A DNA stretch of 64,000 nt from Paraglaciecola mesophila (GTDB lineage Bacteria > Pseudomonadota > Gammaproteobacteria > Enterobacterales > Alteromonadaceae). Made by a program: the position numbers and the translations under genes. The DNA lies in contig NZ_CP047656.1 of NCBI RefSeq assembly GCF_009906955.1, positions 4,835,001 to 4,899,000 of the forward strand, given 5' to 3'. Shown here piece by piece: positions 31,101 to 38,340 of the stretch. The first letter of the stretch is position 1, and each line of letters starts with the position of its first letter. Below the pieces are notes generated by a model. The model had not been told where the DNA came from, ran no database searches, and was given only the letters and a program-made list of their open reading frames with translations.

Positions 31101-34100
31101 GGGTGCAACGGTGACGATAACGGTGACGGGCAGTGATTCAGCGGTACAAACCCTCACCGCCACAGTGCAGCCAGATGGCAGTTACCACGTAGATGTGCCC
31201 AGCGCATTGGAAGAAGGCAGCTATACGGTTGCCGCCACGGTTGCTGATGCAGCGGGTAACCCAGCGAGCGCGAATGACACAGGCAGTGTGGATACCCAGG
31301 CGCCGACGTTAACGGTAGATGCACCGGATAACAGCAATGATGCCACGCCAACGATTACGGGAACCACCAACGAGCCTGAGAATGCCACGGTGTCGATATT
31401 GGTCACTGATGCCAATGGTGTAGAGCAAACCCTGAGCGCCACAGTACAAGCCAATGGCTCATACAGTGTCGATGTGCCCAATGACTTGGCCGAAGGGAAT
31501 TACAGCGTTAGTGCCACCATTACAGATGCAGCGGGTAACCCAGCAAATGCGAGTGATACAGGCAGTGTGGATACCCAAGCGCCGACGTTAACGGTGGATG
31601 CACCGGATAACAGCAATGATGCCACGCCAACGATTACGGGAACCACTAACGAACCTGAGAATGCCACGGTGTCGATATTGGTCACTGATGCCAATGGTGT
31701 AGAGCAAACCCTGAGTGCCACAGTGCAAGCCAATGGCTCATACAGCGTCGATGTGCCTAATGACTTAGCCGAGGGGAATTACACCGTCAGCGCCACCATT
31801 ACCGATACGGCGGGTAACAGCACCACAGAAACCGACACTGGCAGTGTGGATACCATCGCACCGACGTTAACGGTGGAAGCACCGGATAACAGCAACGATG
31901 CGACGCCAACTATCACTGGTAATACAAATGCGCCAGTGGGTGCAACGGTGACGATAACGGTGACGGGCAGTGATTCAGCGGTACAAACCCTCACCGCCAC
32001 AGTGCAGCCAGATGGCAGTTACCATGTAGATGTGCCCAGCGCATTGGAAGAAGGCAGCTATACGGTTGCCGCCACGGTTGCTGATGCAGCGGGTAACCCA
32101 GCAAGTGCGAATGACACAGGCCGTGTGGATACCCAGGCACCGACGTTAACGGTAGATGCACCGGATAACAGCAATGATGCCACGCCAACGATTACGGGAA
32201 CCACCAACGAGCCTGAGAATGCCACGGTGTCGATATTGGTCACTGATGCCAATGGTGTAGAGCAAACCCTAAGCGCCACAGTACAAGCCAATGGCTCATA
32301 CAGTGTCGATGTGCCCAATGACTTGGCCGAAGGGAATTACAGCGTTAGTGCCACCATTACAGATGCAGCGGGTAACCCAGCAAATGCGAGTGATACAGGC
32401 AGTGTGGACACAGCAGAGCCAATTATCGCATTGACGGTTGTTGGCGACGTTGAGTCCGGCTTTCCTATTATCTCAGGAAGTTGCTCGGAGCCACAAGGCA
32501 CGGTTATTTCAGTCATAGTGACAGATTCAAATAATGTTGAGTTTACGCTGTCCGCAGAAGTTGATGCGAATGGCTTATTTACCGTTATTATTCCTGCGAC
32601 GGCGGCAGATGGAGATGCATCAGCAGTCATAAGCGTAACTGATTTAGCGGGCAATGAAACTGTTCTGAATGCCACCGTCCCAATTGATCTTACTGAGCCA
32701 GTCATTACGTTAGACAAATTAGGAGACATTAACGTAAGTGCTGATTTACCGTCAATTACGGGTACATGCTCTGAGCCGGTAGGCACAGTTATTAGTGTTA
32801 CTCTCACTGATTCTCAATCGAATGAGTTCAACTTAACGACAACTGTTGGTGTCGGCGGGTTATTTACTGTACTCATCCCTGCCACTGTTGCAGAAGGAGA
32901 CGCAAGCGCGGAAATAAGTGTTACCGACCTTGCCGGCAATGAAACTATCGTCAATGCCACTGTGCCGATTGATTTAACCGCTCCGATTGTCACCCTAGAT
33001 AAACTCGGTGAAATAGATGTGAACCTAGGGTTACCTGTGATTACGGGGACCTGTAATGAGCCCCAAGGTACAGAAGTGCGCGTGACCTTAACCGACTTTT
33101 TAGGTGATGAGCATGTCTTGACCGCCACCATAGGTGTCGGTGGTTTATTCACCGTTGCGGTACCGGTTACTGTGGCAGAAGGGGATGCGTCTGCAGTCAT
33201 TAGCATTAGTGATATCGCTGGCAACGAAACTATCGTCAATGCCACTGTGCCGATTGATTTAACCGCCCCAGTTGTCACCCTAGATAAACTCGGTGAAATT
33301 GATGTGAATTTAGGGTTACCTGTGATCACGGGGACCTGTAATGAGCCCCAAGGCACAGAAGTGCGCGTGACCTTAACCGACTTTTTGGGTGATGAGCATG
33401 TCTTGACCGCCACCATAGGCGTCGGTGGTTTATTCACCGTTGCGGTACCGGTTACTGTGGCAGAAGGGGATGCGTCTGCAGTCATTAGCATTAGTGATAT
33501 CGCCGGCAATGAAACTATCGTCAATGCCACTGTGCCGATTGATTTAACCGCCCCAGTTGTCACCCTAGATAAACTCGGTGAAATTGATGTGAACTTAGGG
33601 TTACCAGTGATCACGGGGACCTGTAATGAGCCCCAAGGCACAGAAGTGCGCGTGACCTTAACCGACTTTTTAGGTGATGAGCATGTCTTGACCGCCACCA
33701 TAGGTGTCGGCGGTTTATTCACCGTTGCGGTACCGGTTACTGTGGCAGAAGGGGATGCGTCTGCAGTCATTAGCATTAGTGATATCGCCGGCAATGAAAC
33801 TATCGTCAATGCCACCGTGCCGATTGATTTAACCGCGCCAATTGTCACCCTAGATAAACTCGGTGAAATTGATGTGAACTTAGGGTTACCAGTGATCACG
33901 GGGACCTGTAATGAGCCCCAAGGCACAGAAGTGCGCGTGACCTTAACCGACTTTTTAGGTGATGAGCATGTCTTGACCGCCACCATAGGTGTCGGCGGTT
34001 TATTCACCGTTGCGGTACCGGTTACTGTGGCAGAAGGGGATGCGTCTGCAGTCATTAGCATTAGTGATATCGCCGGCAATGAAACTATCGTCAATGCCAC

Positions 34101-35928
34101 CGTGCCGATTGATTTAACCGCGCCGATTGTCACCCTAGATAAACTCGGTGAAATAGATGTGAACCTAGGGTTACCTGTGATTACGGGGACCTGTAATGAG
34201 CCCCAAGGTACAGAAGTGCGCGTGACCTTAACCGACTTTTTAGGTGATGAGCATGTCTTGACCGCCACCATAGGTGTCGGTGGTTTATTCACCGTCGCGG
34301 TGCCGGTTACCGTGGCAGAAGGGGACGCGTCTGCAGTCATTAGCATTAGTGATATCGCTGGCAATGAAACTATCGTCAATGCCACTGTGCCGATTGATTT
34401 AACCGCTCCGATTGTCACCCTAGATAAACTCGGTGAAATTGATGTGAACTTAGGGTTACCTGTGATTACGGGGACTTGTAATGAGCCCCAAGGCACAGAA
34501 GTGCGCGTGACGTTAACCGACTTTTTGGGTGATGAGCATGTCTTGACCGCCACCATAGGTGTCGGCGGTTTATTCACCGTTGCGGTGCCGGTTACCGTGG
34601 CAGAAGGGGATGCGTCTGCAGTCATTAGCATTAGTGATATCGCTGGCAACGAAACTATCGTCAATGCCACTGTGCCGATTGATTTAACTGCGCCAGTTGT
34701 CACCCTAGATAAACTCGGTGAAATAGATGTGAACTTAGGGTTACCTGTGATTACAGGGACCTGTAATGAGCCCCAAGGCACAGAAGTGCGCGTGACCTTA
34801 ACCGACTTTTTAGGTGATGAGCATGTCTTGACCGCCACCATAGGCGCCGGTGGTTTATTCACCGTTGCGGTACCTGTTACCGTGGCAGAAGGGGATGCGT
34901 CTGCAGTCATTAGCATTAGTGATATCGCTGGCAACGAAACTATCGTCAATGCCACCGTGCCGATTGATTTAACCGCTCCGATTGTCACCCTAGATAAACT
35001 CGGTGAAATTGATGTGAACTTAGGGTTACCTGTGATCACTGGGACTTGTAATGAGCCAGTAGGATCGTTAGTTTCTCTAACGCTAACGGATAGTGGAGGC
35101 ACCGATCATGTATTGACGTCAACCGTGCTAGATGGCGGGCTAATTTCGATTGCTGTGCCATTAGCCCTAGCACAGGTAATTGAAGGAAATGTGGGTATTG
35201 CTGTAACGGTTACTGATTCGGCCGGTAACCAAGGTTCAGCTACCTCTCCTGGGTTGATTGATGTGACAGCACCAACCTTAACCCTGGACGATCTTAACTT
35301 ACTAAACGTGTTGACATTGGGCCCACTATTGACCGGCTCGACTTCAGAGCCGGCAGGTACAATAGTGTCAGTGAGCATTTCGGCACTCAATTTAGTGACG
35401 ATTGAAACTCAAGCTGTTGTGCAGGAAGGTGGTGGCTTTGGTATTCATTTAGGGGTTGGTTTACCCACTTTGATTGATATTGAAGCCAGCGTGACGGATG
35501 TCTCAGGAAATACCATGACCGTGTTAAATAGCTACGATGCGTTGGGGAATATTTTAGATGCCCCTAGTACGCCGTCAGCAAAAGCAGCGGTTGATGTCAG
35601 TGAAGAGGAAGAGTTGTTAAATTTTGCGCTTGATAGTGAGCAAAAAATCGATCTTTCTTTGGCTGCTGAAGAAACTCTTTCAGATAGCCTATTAGTCACG
35701 GAGCATATGGACACTGCAGAAGTAACATTAGATATAGCCGATCTAATATCAGACCCTGCAGATGAGCTATTTACCAGCCCAGAAGATACGCAAGTAGTAA
35801 GTGTGATGAAAAGTGGCGAAACGGGAAGTACTTCAGAGCCTGTAACAGATGTGCTAAACGTGTCATTAGCCGATCAGGAGTTATTGAAAAATTTAATTCA
35901 AAATAATAGCTTAACGATTGACGCTTAA
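22177..35928 (+). CDS. Giant LapA-like adhesin with Ig-like repeats, type I secreted
   Basis: 4,583 residues from ATG 22177, which has AGAGG upstream; a TTG at 22153 would add eight residues but lacks a ribosome site. Layout: N-terminal retention module (residues about 1-80, with VGDTILSIEGGQVVLTAG), TAAG LapG site at 109-112, acidic linker, then about 46 Ig-like repeats from about 172 to 4465, and an acidic C-terminal about 120 residues. There is no Sec signal, as expected for type I secretion. Repeats fall in three classes (93, 93 and 95 residues). No GGxGxD nonapeptides or VWA domain are seen, unlike classical LapA, so the secretion signal must be in the non-RTX tail (TLDIADLIS, NSLTIDA). 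All ten cysteines are in the last repeat class. It should be surface-held by LapE and released by LapG when c-di-GMP falls. Confidence 0.92.
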   Translation: MADFEYIVERIDGDDSITVINEDGDIRFVSQGEIVRVGDTILSIEGGQVVLTAGDQNIFLDNSVDVFIGADLAPQQDIQATDEAEIEIDEDFLAALDGDGDLLDSLDATAAGAESGGEGGDGSSFVRVDRVSEEVDPVEFEYDQADNESVQLETQEVSAADFDIELDLPAEINNVTPTINGTTSAPAGSVINVVITDQNGNSQSITSVVADDGTFTINVGNALPEGPFTVDASTTDNQGNTTTVSVDSSVDLTAPVIDNLTIEQQTDTPVFSGDTDAQPGTDVTFTVTDSNGDTQVITTAVQNDGNFSATPDAALADGEFTVVTQVSDAAGNTTTQTTTGNVNTAAPTVTDTTTTNNNTDTPTFTGNSNAEPGSEVTISVTDADGDTQIINTVVQDDGSFSGTPDTALAEGEFTLVTQVTDEAGNTSSTTSTGNVDTTAPTVTDTSEPSSNTNTPTFTGNTDAEPGSQVTITVTDANGDSQTINAVVQEDGTYSGSPANALAEGEFTLVTQVTDEAGNTSTTTSTGSVDTTAPTVTDTSEPSTNTNTPTFTGNTDAEPGSQVTISVTDANGGSQTINAVVQEDGTYSGSPANALAEGEFTLVTQVTDEAGNTSTTTSTGSVDTTAPTVTDTSEPSTNTNTPTFTGNTDAEPGSQVTITVTDANGDSQTINAVVQEDGTYSGSPANALAEGEFTLVTQVTDEAGNTSTTTSTGSVDTTAPTVTDTSEPSTNTPTFTGNTDAEPGSQVTITVTDANGDSQTINAVVQEDGTYSGSPANALAEGEFTLVTQVTDEAGNTSTTTSTGNVDTTAPTITVDAPDNSNDATPTITGTTDAPANSVVSLTITGSDNRVQTVSASVQANGTYSADVPSDIAEGNYTVTATITDVAGNEATATDTGSVDTQAPTISIDTPDISNDNTPVITGTSDNAPGSLVSLTITDSDGGSQVFTAVVQSDGTFSSEAVTPIPDGAYIVTATVEDDAGNVTSATASGEVNSALPSLALDELPNGNDNTPLISGTTDAPFGSSVNISVTDSDGNIQILNTSVQNDGSFSLEVPVTLVDGDYDVTVTVDDGLGNQAQSSGSGNIDTTAPTLTVNAPDNSSDATPTITGTTDAEVNSVVTLTITGSDNAVQTINATVQTNGTYSVDVPNDLAEGNYNVAASVTDAAGNEANVTDAGSVDTQAPTLTVDAPDNSNDATPTITGTTNEPENATVSILVTDANGVEQTLSATVQANGSYSVDVPNDLAEGNYTVQATITGAAGNPANASDTGSVDTQAPTLTVDAPDNSNDATPTISGTTNEPENATVSILVTDANGVEQTLSATVQANGSYSVDVPNDLAEGNYTVSATITDTAGNSTTETDTGNVDTLYPNLSVDAPDNSSDATPIISGTTNAPEGSSIQIIVTDSNGSTQVLDTQVLNNGSFAIEVPAALSEGTFSAQVTVSDQAGNQTSISDTGSVDTIAPTLTVEAPDNSNDATPTITGNTNAPVGATVTITVTGSDSAVQTLTATVQPDGSYHVDVPSALEEGSYTVAATVADAAGNPASANDTGSVDTQAPTLTVDAPDNSNDATPTITGTTNEPENATVSILVTDANGVEQTLSATVQANGSYSVDVPNDLAEGNYSVSATITDAAGNPANASDTGSVDTQAPTLTVDAPDNSNDATPTITGTTNEPENATVSILVTDANGVEQTLSATVQANGSYSVDVPNDLAEGNYTVSATITDTAGNSTTETDTGSVDTIAPTLTVEAPDNSNDATPTITGNTNAPVGATVTITVTGSDSAVQTLTATVQPDGSYHVDVPSALEEGSYTVAATVADAAGNPASANDTGSVDTQAPTLTVDAPDNSNDATPTITGTTNEPENATVSILVTDANGVEQTLSATVQANGSYSVDVPNDLAEGNYSVSATITDAAGNPASASDTGSVDTQAPTLTVDAPDNSNDATPTISGTTNEPENATVSILVTDANGIEQTLSATVQANGSYSVDVPNDLAEGNYTVSATITDTAGNSTTETDSGSVDTIAPTLTVEAPDNSSDATPTITGNTNAPVGATVTITVTGSDSAVQTLTATVQPDGSYHVDVPSALEEGSYTVAATVADAAGNPASANDTGSVDTQAPTLTVDAPDNSNDATPTITGTTNEPENATVSILVTDANGVEQTLSATVQANGSYSVDVPNDLAEGTYNVTATISDNAGNETSVSEAGSVDTVPPSLVINAPDNTNDTTPTITGSTDVTPGSTVSITLTDSNNDSQTFTATVQTDGHFSAEVPNVIAEGNFSVSATVTDAANNSTTSTDNGSIDSTVPNLTLTAPAITNDDTPTLSGTTDASLDGSTVNIIVTDSQGATQNLSAIVQPDGSFSLEVPGALAEGNYSVTATIDDGVGNVASATESGIIDTIAPSLSLVLPVEADDTTPLISGSTNIAPGASVTITVTDNQGDTQNLTATVQENGSYSIEVPIELAQGAYTVVATVTDAAGNSTTENDSGNIDTQAPTLTVDAPDNSNDATPTITGTTNEPENATVSILVTDANGVEQTLSATVQANGSYSVDVPNDLAEGNYSVSATITDAAGNPANASDTGSVDTQAPTLTVDAPDNSNDATPTITGTTNEPENATVSILVTDANGVEQTLSATVQANGSYSVDVPNDLAEGNYTVSATITDTAGNSTTETDTGSVDTIAPTLTVEAPDNSNDATPTITGNTNAPVGATVTITVTGSDSAVQTLTATVQPDGSYHVDVPSALEEGSYTVAATVADAAGNPASANDTGRVDTQAPTLTVDAPDNSNDATPTITGTTNEPENATVSILVTDANGVEQTLSATVQANGSYSVDVPNDLAEGNYTVQATITDAAGNPANASDTGSVDTQAPTLTVDAPDNSNDATPTISGTTNEPENATVSILVTDANGVEQTLSATVQANGSYSVDVPNDLAEGNYTVSATITDTAGNSTTETDTGSVDTIAPTLTVEAPDNSNDATPTITGNTNAPVGATVTITVTGSDSAVQTLTATVQPDGSYHVDVPSALEEGSYTVAATVADAAGNPASANDTGSVDTQAPTLTVDAPDNSNDATPTITGTTNEPENATVSILVTDANGVEQTLSATVQANGSYSVDVPNDLAEGNYSVSATITDAAGNPANASDTGSVDTQAPTLTVDAPDNSNDATPTITGTTNEPENATVSILVTDANGVEQTLSATVQANGSYSVDVPNDLAEGNYTVSATITDTAGNSTTETDTGSVDTIAPTLTVEAPDNSNDATPTITGNTNAPVGATVTITVTGSDSAVQTLTATVQPDGSYHVDVPSALEEGSYTVAATVADAAGNPASANDTGRVDTQAPTLTVDAPDNSNDATPTITGTTNEPENATVSILVTDANGVEQTLSATVQANGSYSVDVPNDLAEGNYSVSATITDAAGNPANASDTGSVDTAEPIIALTVVGDVESGFPIISGSCSEPQGTVISVIVTDSNNVEFTLSAEVDANGLFTVIIPATAADGDASAVISVTDLAGNETVLNATVPIDLTEPVITLDKLGDINVSADLPSITGTCSEPVGTVISVTLTDSQSNEFNLTTTVGVGGLFTVLIPATVAEGDASAEISVTDLAGNETIVNATVPIDLTAPIVTLDKLGEIDVNLGLPVITGTCNEPQGTEVRVTLTDFLGDEHVLTATIGVGGLFTVAVPVTVAEGDASAVISISDIAGNETIVNATVPIDLTAPVVTLDKLGEIDVNLGLPVITGTCNEPQGTEVRVTLTDFLGDEHVLTATIGVGGLFTVAVPVTVAEGDASAVISISDIAGNETIVNATVPIDLTAPVVTLDKLGEIDVNLGLPVITGTCNEPQGTEVRVTLTDFLGDEHVLTATIGVGGLFTVAVPVTVAEGDASAVISISDIAGNETIVNATVPIDLTAPIVTLDKLGEIDVNLGLPVITGTCNEPQGTEVRVTLTDFLGDEHVLTATIGVGGLFTVAVPVTVAEGDASAVISISDIAGNETIVNATVPIDLTAPIVTLDKLGEIDVNLGLPVITGTCNEPQGTEVRVTLTDFLGDEHVLTATIGVGGLFTVAVPVTVAEGDASAVISISDIAGNETIVNATVPIDLTAPIVTLDKLGEIDVNLGLPVITGTCNEPQGTEVRVTLTDFLGDEHVLTATIGVGGLFTVAVPVTVAEGDASAVISISDIAGNETIVNATVPIDLTAPVVTLDKLGEIDVNLGLPVITGTCNEPQGTEVRVTLTDFLGDEHVLTATIGAGGLFTVAVPVTVAEGDASAVISISDIAGNETIVNATVPIDLTAPIVTLDKLGEIDVNLGLPVITGTCNEPVGSLVSLTLTDSGGTDHVLTSTVLDGGLISIAVPLALAQVIEGNVGIAVTVTDSAGNQGSATSPGLIDVTAPTLTLDDLNLLNVLTLGPLLTGSTSEPAGTIVSVSISALNLVTIETQAVVQEGGGFGIHLGVGLPTLIDIEASVTDVSGNTMTVLNSYDALGNILDAPSTPSAKAAVDVSEEEELLNFALDSEQKIDLSLAAEETLSDSLLVTEHMDTAEVTLDIADLISDPADELFTSPEDTQVVSVMKSGETGSTSEPVTDVLNVSLADQELLKNLIQNNSLTIDA
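22501..22512 (+). other. LapG cleavage site (TAAG) in the adhesin
   Basis: Codons ACA GCC GCA GGT encode T109-A110-A111-G112, between the retention module and the repeat stalk. This matches the [T/A/P]-A-A-[G/A] LapG recognition motif and its usual place near residue 110. Cutting is expected between A110 and A111. Confidence 0.85.
23482..24591 (+). repeat. Tandem 279-bp Ig-like repeats, class 1 (four near-identical units)
   Basis: Unit starts (GATACCACA) fall at 23482, 23761, 24040 and 24319. The first three are 279 bp and the fourth is 273 bp, having lost six bases (one Asn-Thr of STNTNTPT). Differences are a few bases per unit, so expansion was recent. Two diverged relatives precede them. 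Confidence 0.9.
24592..32409 (+). repeat. 279-bp Ig-like repeats, class 2, with an 837-bp higher-order period
   Basis: About 28 units. Many are nearly identical and are arranged as triplets: one unit starting DTIAPTLTVEAP then two starting DTQAPTLTVDAP. Triplet starts at 26545, 27382 and 28219, and again at 30175, 31012 and 31849, are exactly 837 bp apart. Diverged units at about 28780-29610 separate the two triplet blocks. Segments starting at 29617 and 31291 (offset 1,674 bp) share a rare Gly-Arg-Val variant, pointing to block duplication. Confidence 0.9.
32971..35250 (+). repeat. 285-bp Ig-like repeats, class 3, one cysteine each
   Basis: Eight units start with GATTTAAC at 32971, 33256, 33541, 33826, 34111, 34396, 34681 and 34966, exactly 285 bp apart. 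The first seven are nearly identical; the eighth diverges after about 90 bases. Two diverged relatives precede them from about 32410. Each unit, including those two, has one Cys in the context TG[TS]C[NS]EP. Confidence 0.92.
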
Positions 35929-35940
35929 TCGAGGTTAACC

Positions 35941-35972
35941 GCCCCGCGGTATCTACTACGCGGGGCTTTTTT
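35941..35972 (+). terminator. Strong intrinsic terminator of the adhesin gene
   Basis: GCCCCGCG (35941-35948) and CGCGGGGC (35959-35966) form an 8-bp all-GC stem followed by T6. It begins 12 bases after the adhesin stop codon. Confidence 0.93.
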
Positions 35973-35973
35973 C

Positions 35974-37206
35974 CTAAAGATCCATCAGGACTTGATAGGC
36001 AAGCTTAGGTTTATTCTCTCTATCAAACAGTAGCGGATAATCCGTTCTTCCTTGCATTGGCCAATTATTACGCCAACTATTGGCATCATTTACCCCCCAA
36101 AAGGTGACGCGGGACAACGAAGCTTGATGCGATATCAGTACTGTAAATATATCTTTATAGCGCTTACTTAATGCAACTTGTTTATCCTCAGGCAACCCGT
36201 CAGGGTATGGGTTTAATGTTTTTTGCAGTGCCAAGTCTTGGTTTATATCAGCTCCTTGTTCCGCTTCATTGGGAAAGGGCAATACTGAAACATCTAATTC
36301 AGTGATCATCGATTTAATACCTAAACTTGCGAATAAGTTTAATGCTTCGTCTAATTCACGTAAATCTGGGTGAGTTAATGAATAATGCCCTTGCAACCCA
36401 ACGCCATGAACAGGGATACCTTTACTTTGCAATGATTTAATTAGACGCGCCGCCCCAGCGCTTTTTTCGGGTTTGTACATATTGTAATCATTGTAATATA
36501 ACTCAGCTTTAGGATCTGCGGCGTGAGCATAGGTAAAGGCTTTCTCAATATAGTCATCGCCAATAATTTCCCGCCACTTGGAATCTCGTAGGCTACCGTC
36601 TTCATTAAGTGCTTCATTAACGATATCCCAACCTTTAATTTTGCCCTTATAGCGACCAACAACTGTATGAATATGCTCTTTCATGCGAGCGAGCAGCGCC
36701 TCTCTTGATAATGGCTTGCCTTGCGCATCTTCAAATACCCAATCAGGTGTTTGGCTATGCCATACGAGTGTATGCCCAATGGTGAACATGTTGTTAGCCT
36801 GACCATAATCTACATACTCGTCCCCCAACGTAAAATCGTATACTTCTGGTTTAGGATGAATGCGCTCCCACTTCATTTCATTTTCTGGGGTGATGGAATT
36901 AAATTGCGCAATGATGAGTGCGTCAGTGTCTGTTTGAGTTTGTTTTGCTTGCTGTGCGTTGATAGCGCTGCCCACCAAAAACTGCTTGTTAAAATGCGTT
37001 TTCAAATTATTTACTTGTCTCGGGTTCGCTTCTTTTTGGGGCAAAGCTGATTCATCAGGGCTCAGGGCTAATGAGTCATGGCCCACAGCTGAGTTTGCAT
37101 AACTTATGACAGCCGCAAATACTAATACAAATGCTAAAAGAGAACGTTTGCTCGCTAAAATGTTACGCAGTAACTGGTGGGGGGTTAACACGTCAGTTGT
37201 TGACAT
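35974..37206 (-). CDS. Endo-1,4-beta-xylanase, GH10 family
   Basis: 410 residues with an N-terminal hydrophobic signal or anchor (residues about 22-40), so exported. GH10 catalytic residues are visible: acid/base E198 (WDIVNEALN) and nucleophile E303 (ITELDVS). Supporting motifs include TPENEMKWE, HTLVWHSQTPDW and FWGVNDANSW. It should cleave xylan or mixed beta-1,3/1,4-xylan from algae. It stands alone between the adhesin terminator and a LysR gene. Confidence 0.93.
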   Translation of the reverse strand: MSTTDVLTPHQLLRNILASKRSLLAFVLVFAAVISYANSAVGHDSLALSPDESALPQKEANPRQVNNLKTHFNKQFLVGSAINAQQAKQTQTDTDALIIAQFNSITPENEMKWERIHPKPEVYDFTLGDEYVDYGQANNMFTIGHTLVWHSQTPDWVFEDAQGKPLSREALLARMKEHIHTVVGRYKGKIKGWDIVNEALNEDGSLRDSKWREIIGDDYIEKAFTYAHAADPKAELYYNDYNMYKPEKSAGAARLIKSLQSKGIPVHGVGLQGHYSLTHPDLRELDEALNLFASLGIKSMITELDVSVLPFPNEAEQGADINQDLALQKTLNPYPDGLPEDKQVALSKRYKDIFTVLISHQASLSRVTFWGVNDANSWRNNWPMQGRTDYPLLFDRENKPKLAYQVLMDL

Positions 37207-37293
37207 ATGCTTTCCTGCTATCTGTTTATCATTTTTTGATGATGCCGCTAGCTGAGGAGTGTGGCGATTATGTTTTTTACTTTATATCAGGTG

Positions 37294-38178
37294 TTATTTG
37301 TTGCTTTGACTAAGCAAGGTTTTTATTTGCTCAGCGACATAACGCGCCCGTTGGCTTTGTACAACATGAGAGTGACGGCATAGATAAAGAGTCTCGTTTA
37401 CGGGCGAAGAAAGGCGATGAATGCGGATACGTTCTTGTGCATAAAATGCTCTGGCCGCATGAAGAGGTAAAACGCTAAAGCCTAAGCCCCGGCTGACGGG
37501 CTCGAGGATCAGACTTATCTGGTTTGAAAAGCCTTTTTCGGTAAATTGAGACGGATGCTCAAACTGACTGAAATTAGGTTGTAAAAGCGCTTGGCAGTGC
37601 TGATGACCATCAGGATGACCTATGTAACCTAAGTTTTGCAAGGTCTGCCAGGTTAGGCTTTCTATTGTATTTGGCGTGACTAAAACCAGCGCTTCTTGTG
37701 CTACCGCTTCGGTGATAACGTCAGCAGACGTGCTTGGGTATGTCATTAGGCCCAAATCAAACTGTCGCAGCCCAATGTCACGTTCAATGCTCTTATTCGG
37801 TGAAAAAGTATGGCTAATACGCAGAGCTGGATGTCTTTTTTGTAAATCTAACAGAAAAGGATAAAGCGCTAGCCCCACACTGCCAGGGGTAGCGATGCGT
37901 ACTTGACCAACAAATGGTTCATCTTGTTTGACGTTTTGCTCTAATAATTCGCTAGCCTGAAGTAACGTGCGGCCTTCTTGATGCAAGCGGATCCCTGCAT
38001 CGGTCAACGTGAATGACTTTCCATCTCGAATAAGCAATGGCGTGGCCAATTGTTCCTCAAGCTTTTTAACTTGTTGACTGACCCCGGACTGGGTCATAAA
38101 CAATACATCAGCCGTTTTTGTAAAGTGGCCGATATCAACAAGGGTGCAAAATGTTTTTAGCCAAATAGGATTAATCAT
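37294..38178 (-). CDS. LysR-family transcriptional regulator
   Basis: 294 residues. The N-terminal winged helix is standard (WLKTFCTLVDIGHFTKTADVLFMTQSGVSQQVKKLEEQL), followed by a substrate-binding domain (VRIATPGSVGLALYPFL). It is divergent from the VOC gene at 38341 with a 162-base gap, so that gene is the likely target. The inducer is unknown. Confidence 0.9.
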   Translation of the reverse strand: MINPIWLKTFCTLVDIGHFTKTADVLFMTQSGVSQQVKKLEEQLATPLLIRDGKSFTLTDAGIRLHQEGRTLLQASELLEQNVKQDEPFVGQVRIATPGSVGLALYPFLLDLQKRHPALRISHTFSPNKSIERDIGLRQFDLGLMTYPSTSADVITEAVAQEALVLVTPNTIESLTWQTLQNLGYIGHPDGHQHCQALLQPNFSQFEHPSQFTEKGFSNQISLILEPVSRGLGFSVLPLHAARAFYAQERIRIHRLSSPVNETLYLCRHSHVVQSQRARYVAEQIKTLLSQSNK

Positions 38179-38340
38179 TACAAAATGTACTTATTTTGAT
38201 TTTAAATAATAATTTTTCATACTTTATCATGGGGAGTACAGTAACGTCACCTGATGGATAAGCCATCAATCAAAACGCGGCGCTACTGAAAAATGTGTAC
38301 TGCGCAGTTGAATTAAATCACTATATGCAGGAGTAGCATT

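Noticed and set aside
23119..32318. Many minus-strand frames of 60-244 codons across the adhesin repeats
   Set aside because: They recur at 279- or 837-bp spacing as shadows of the repeats on the coding strand.
32814..35102. Minus-strand open frame of 762 codons inside the adhesin
   Set aside because: It exists because the 285-bp repeat unit happens to have no antisense stop in that frame; the same short string recurs each 95 codons and there is no domain or ribosome site.
23482..35250. CRISPR-like regular repetition
   Set aside because: Units are 279-285 bp, directly adjacent without spacers, and encode Ig-like domains in one frame.
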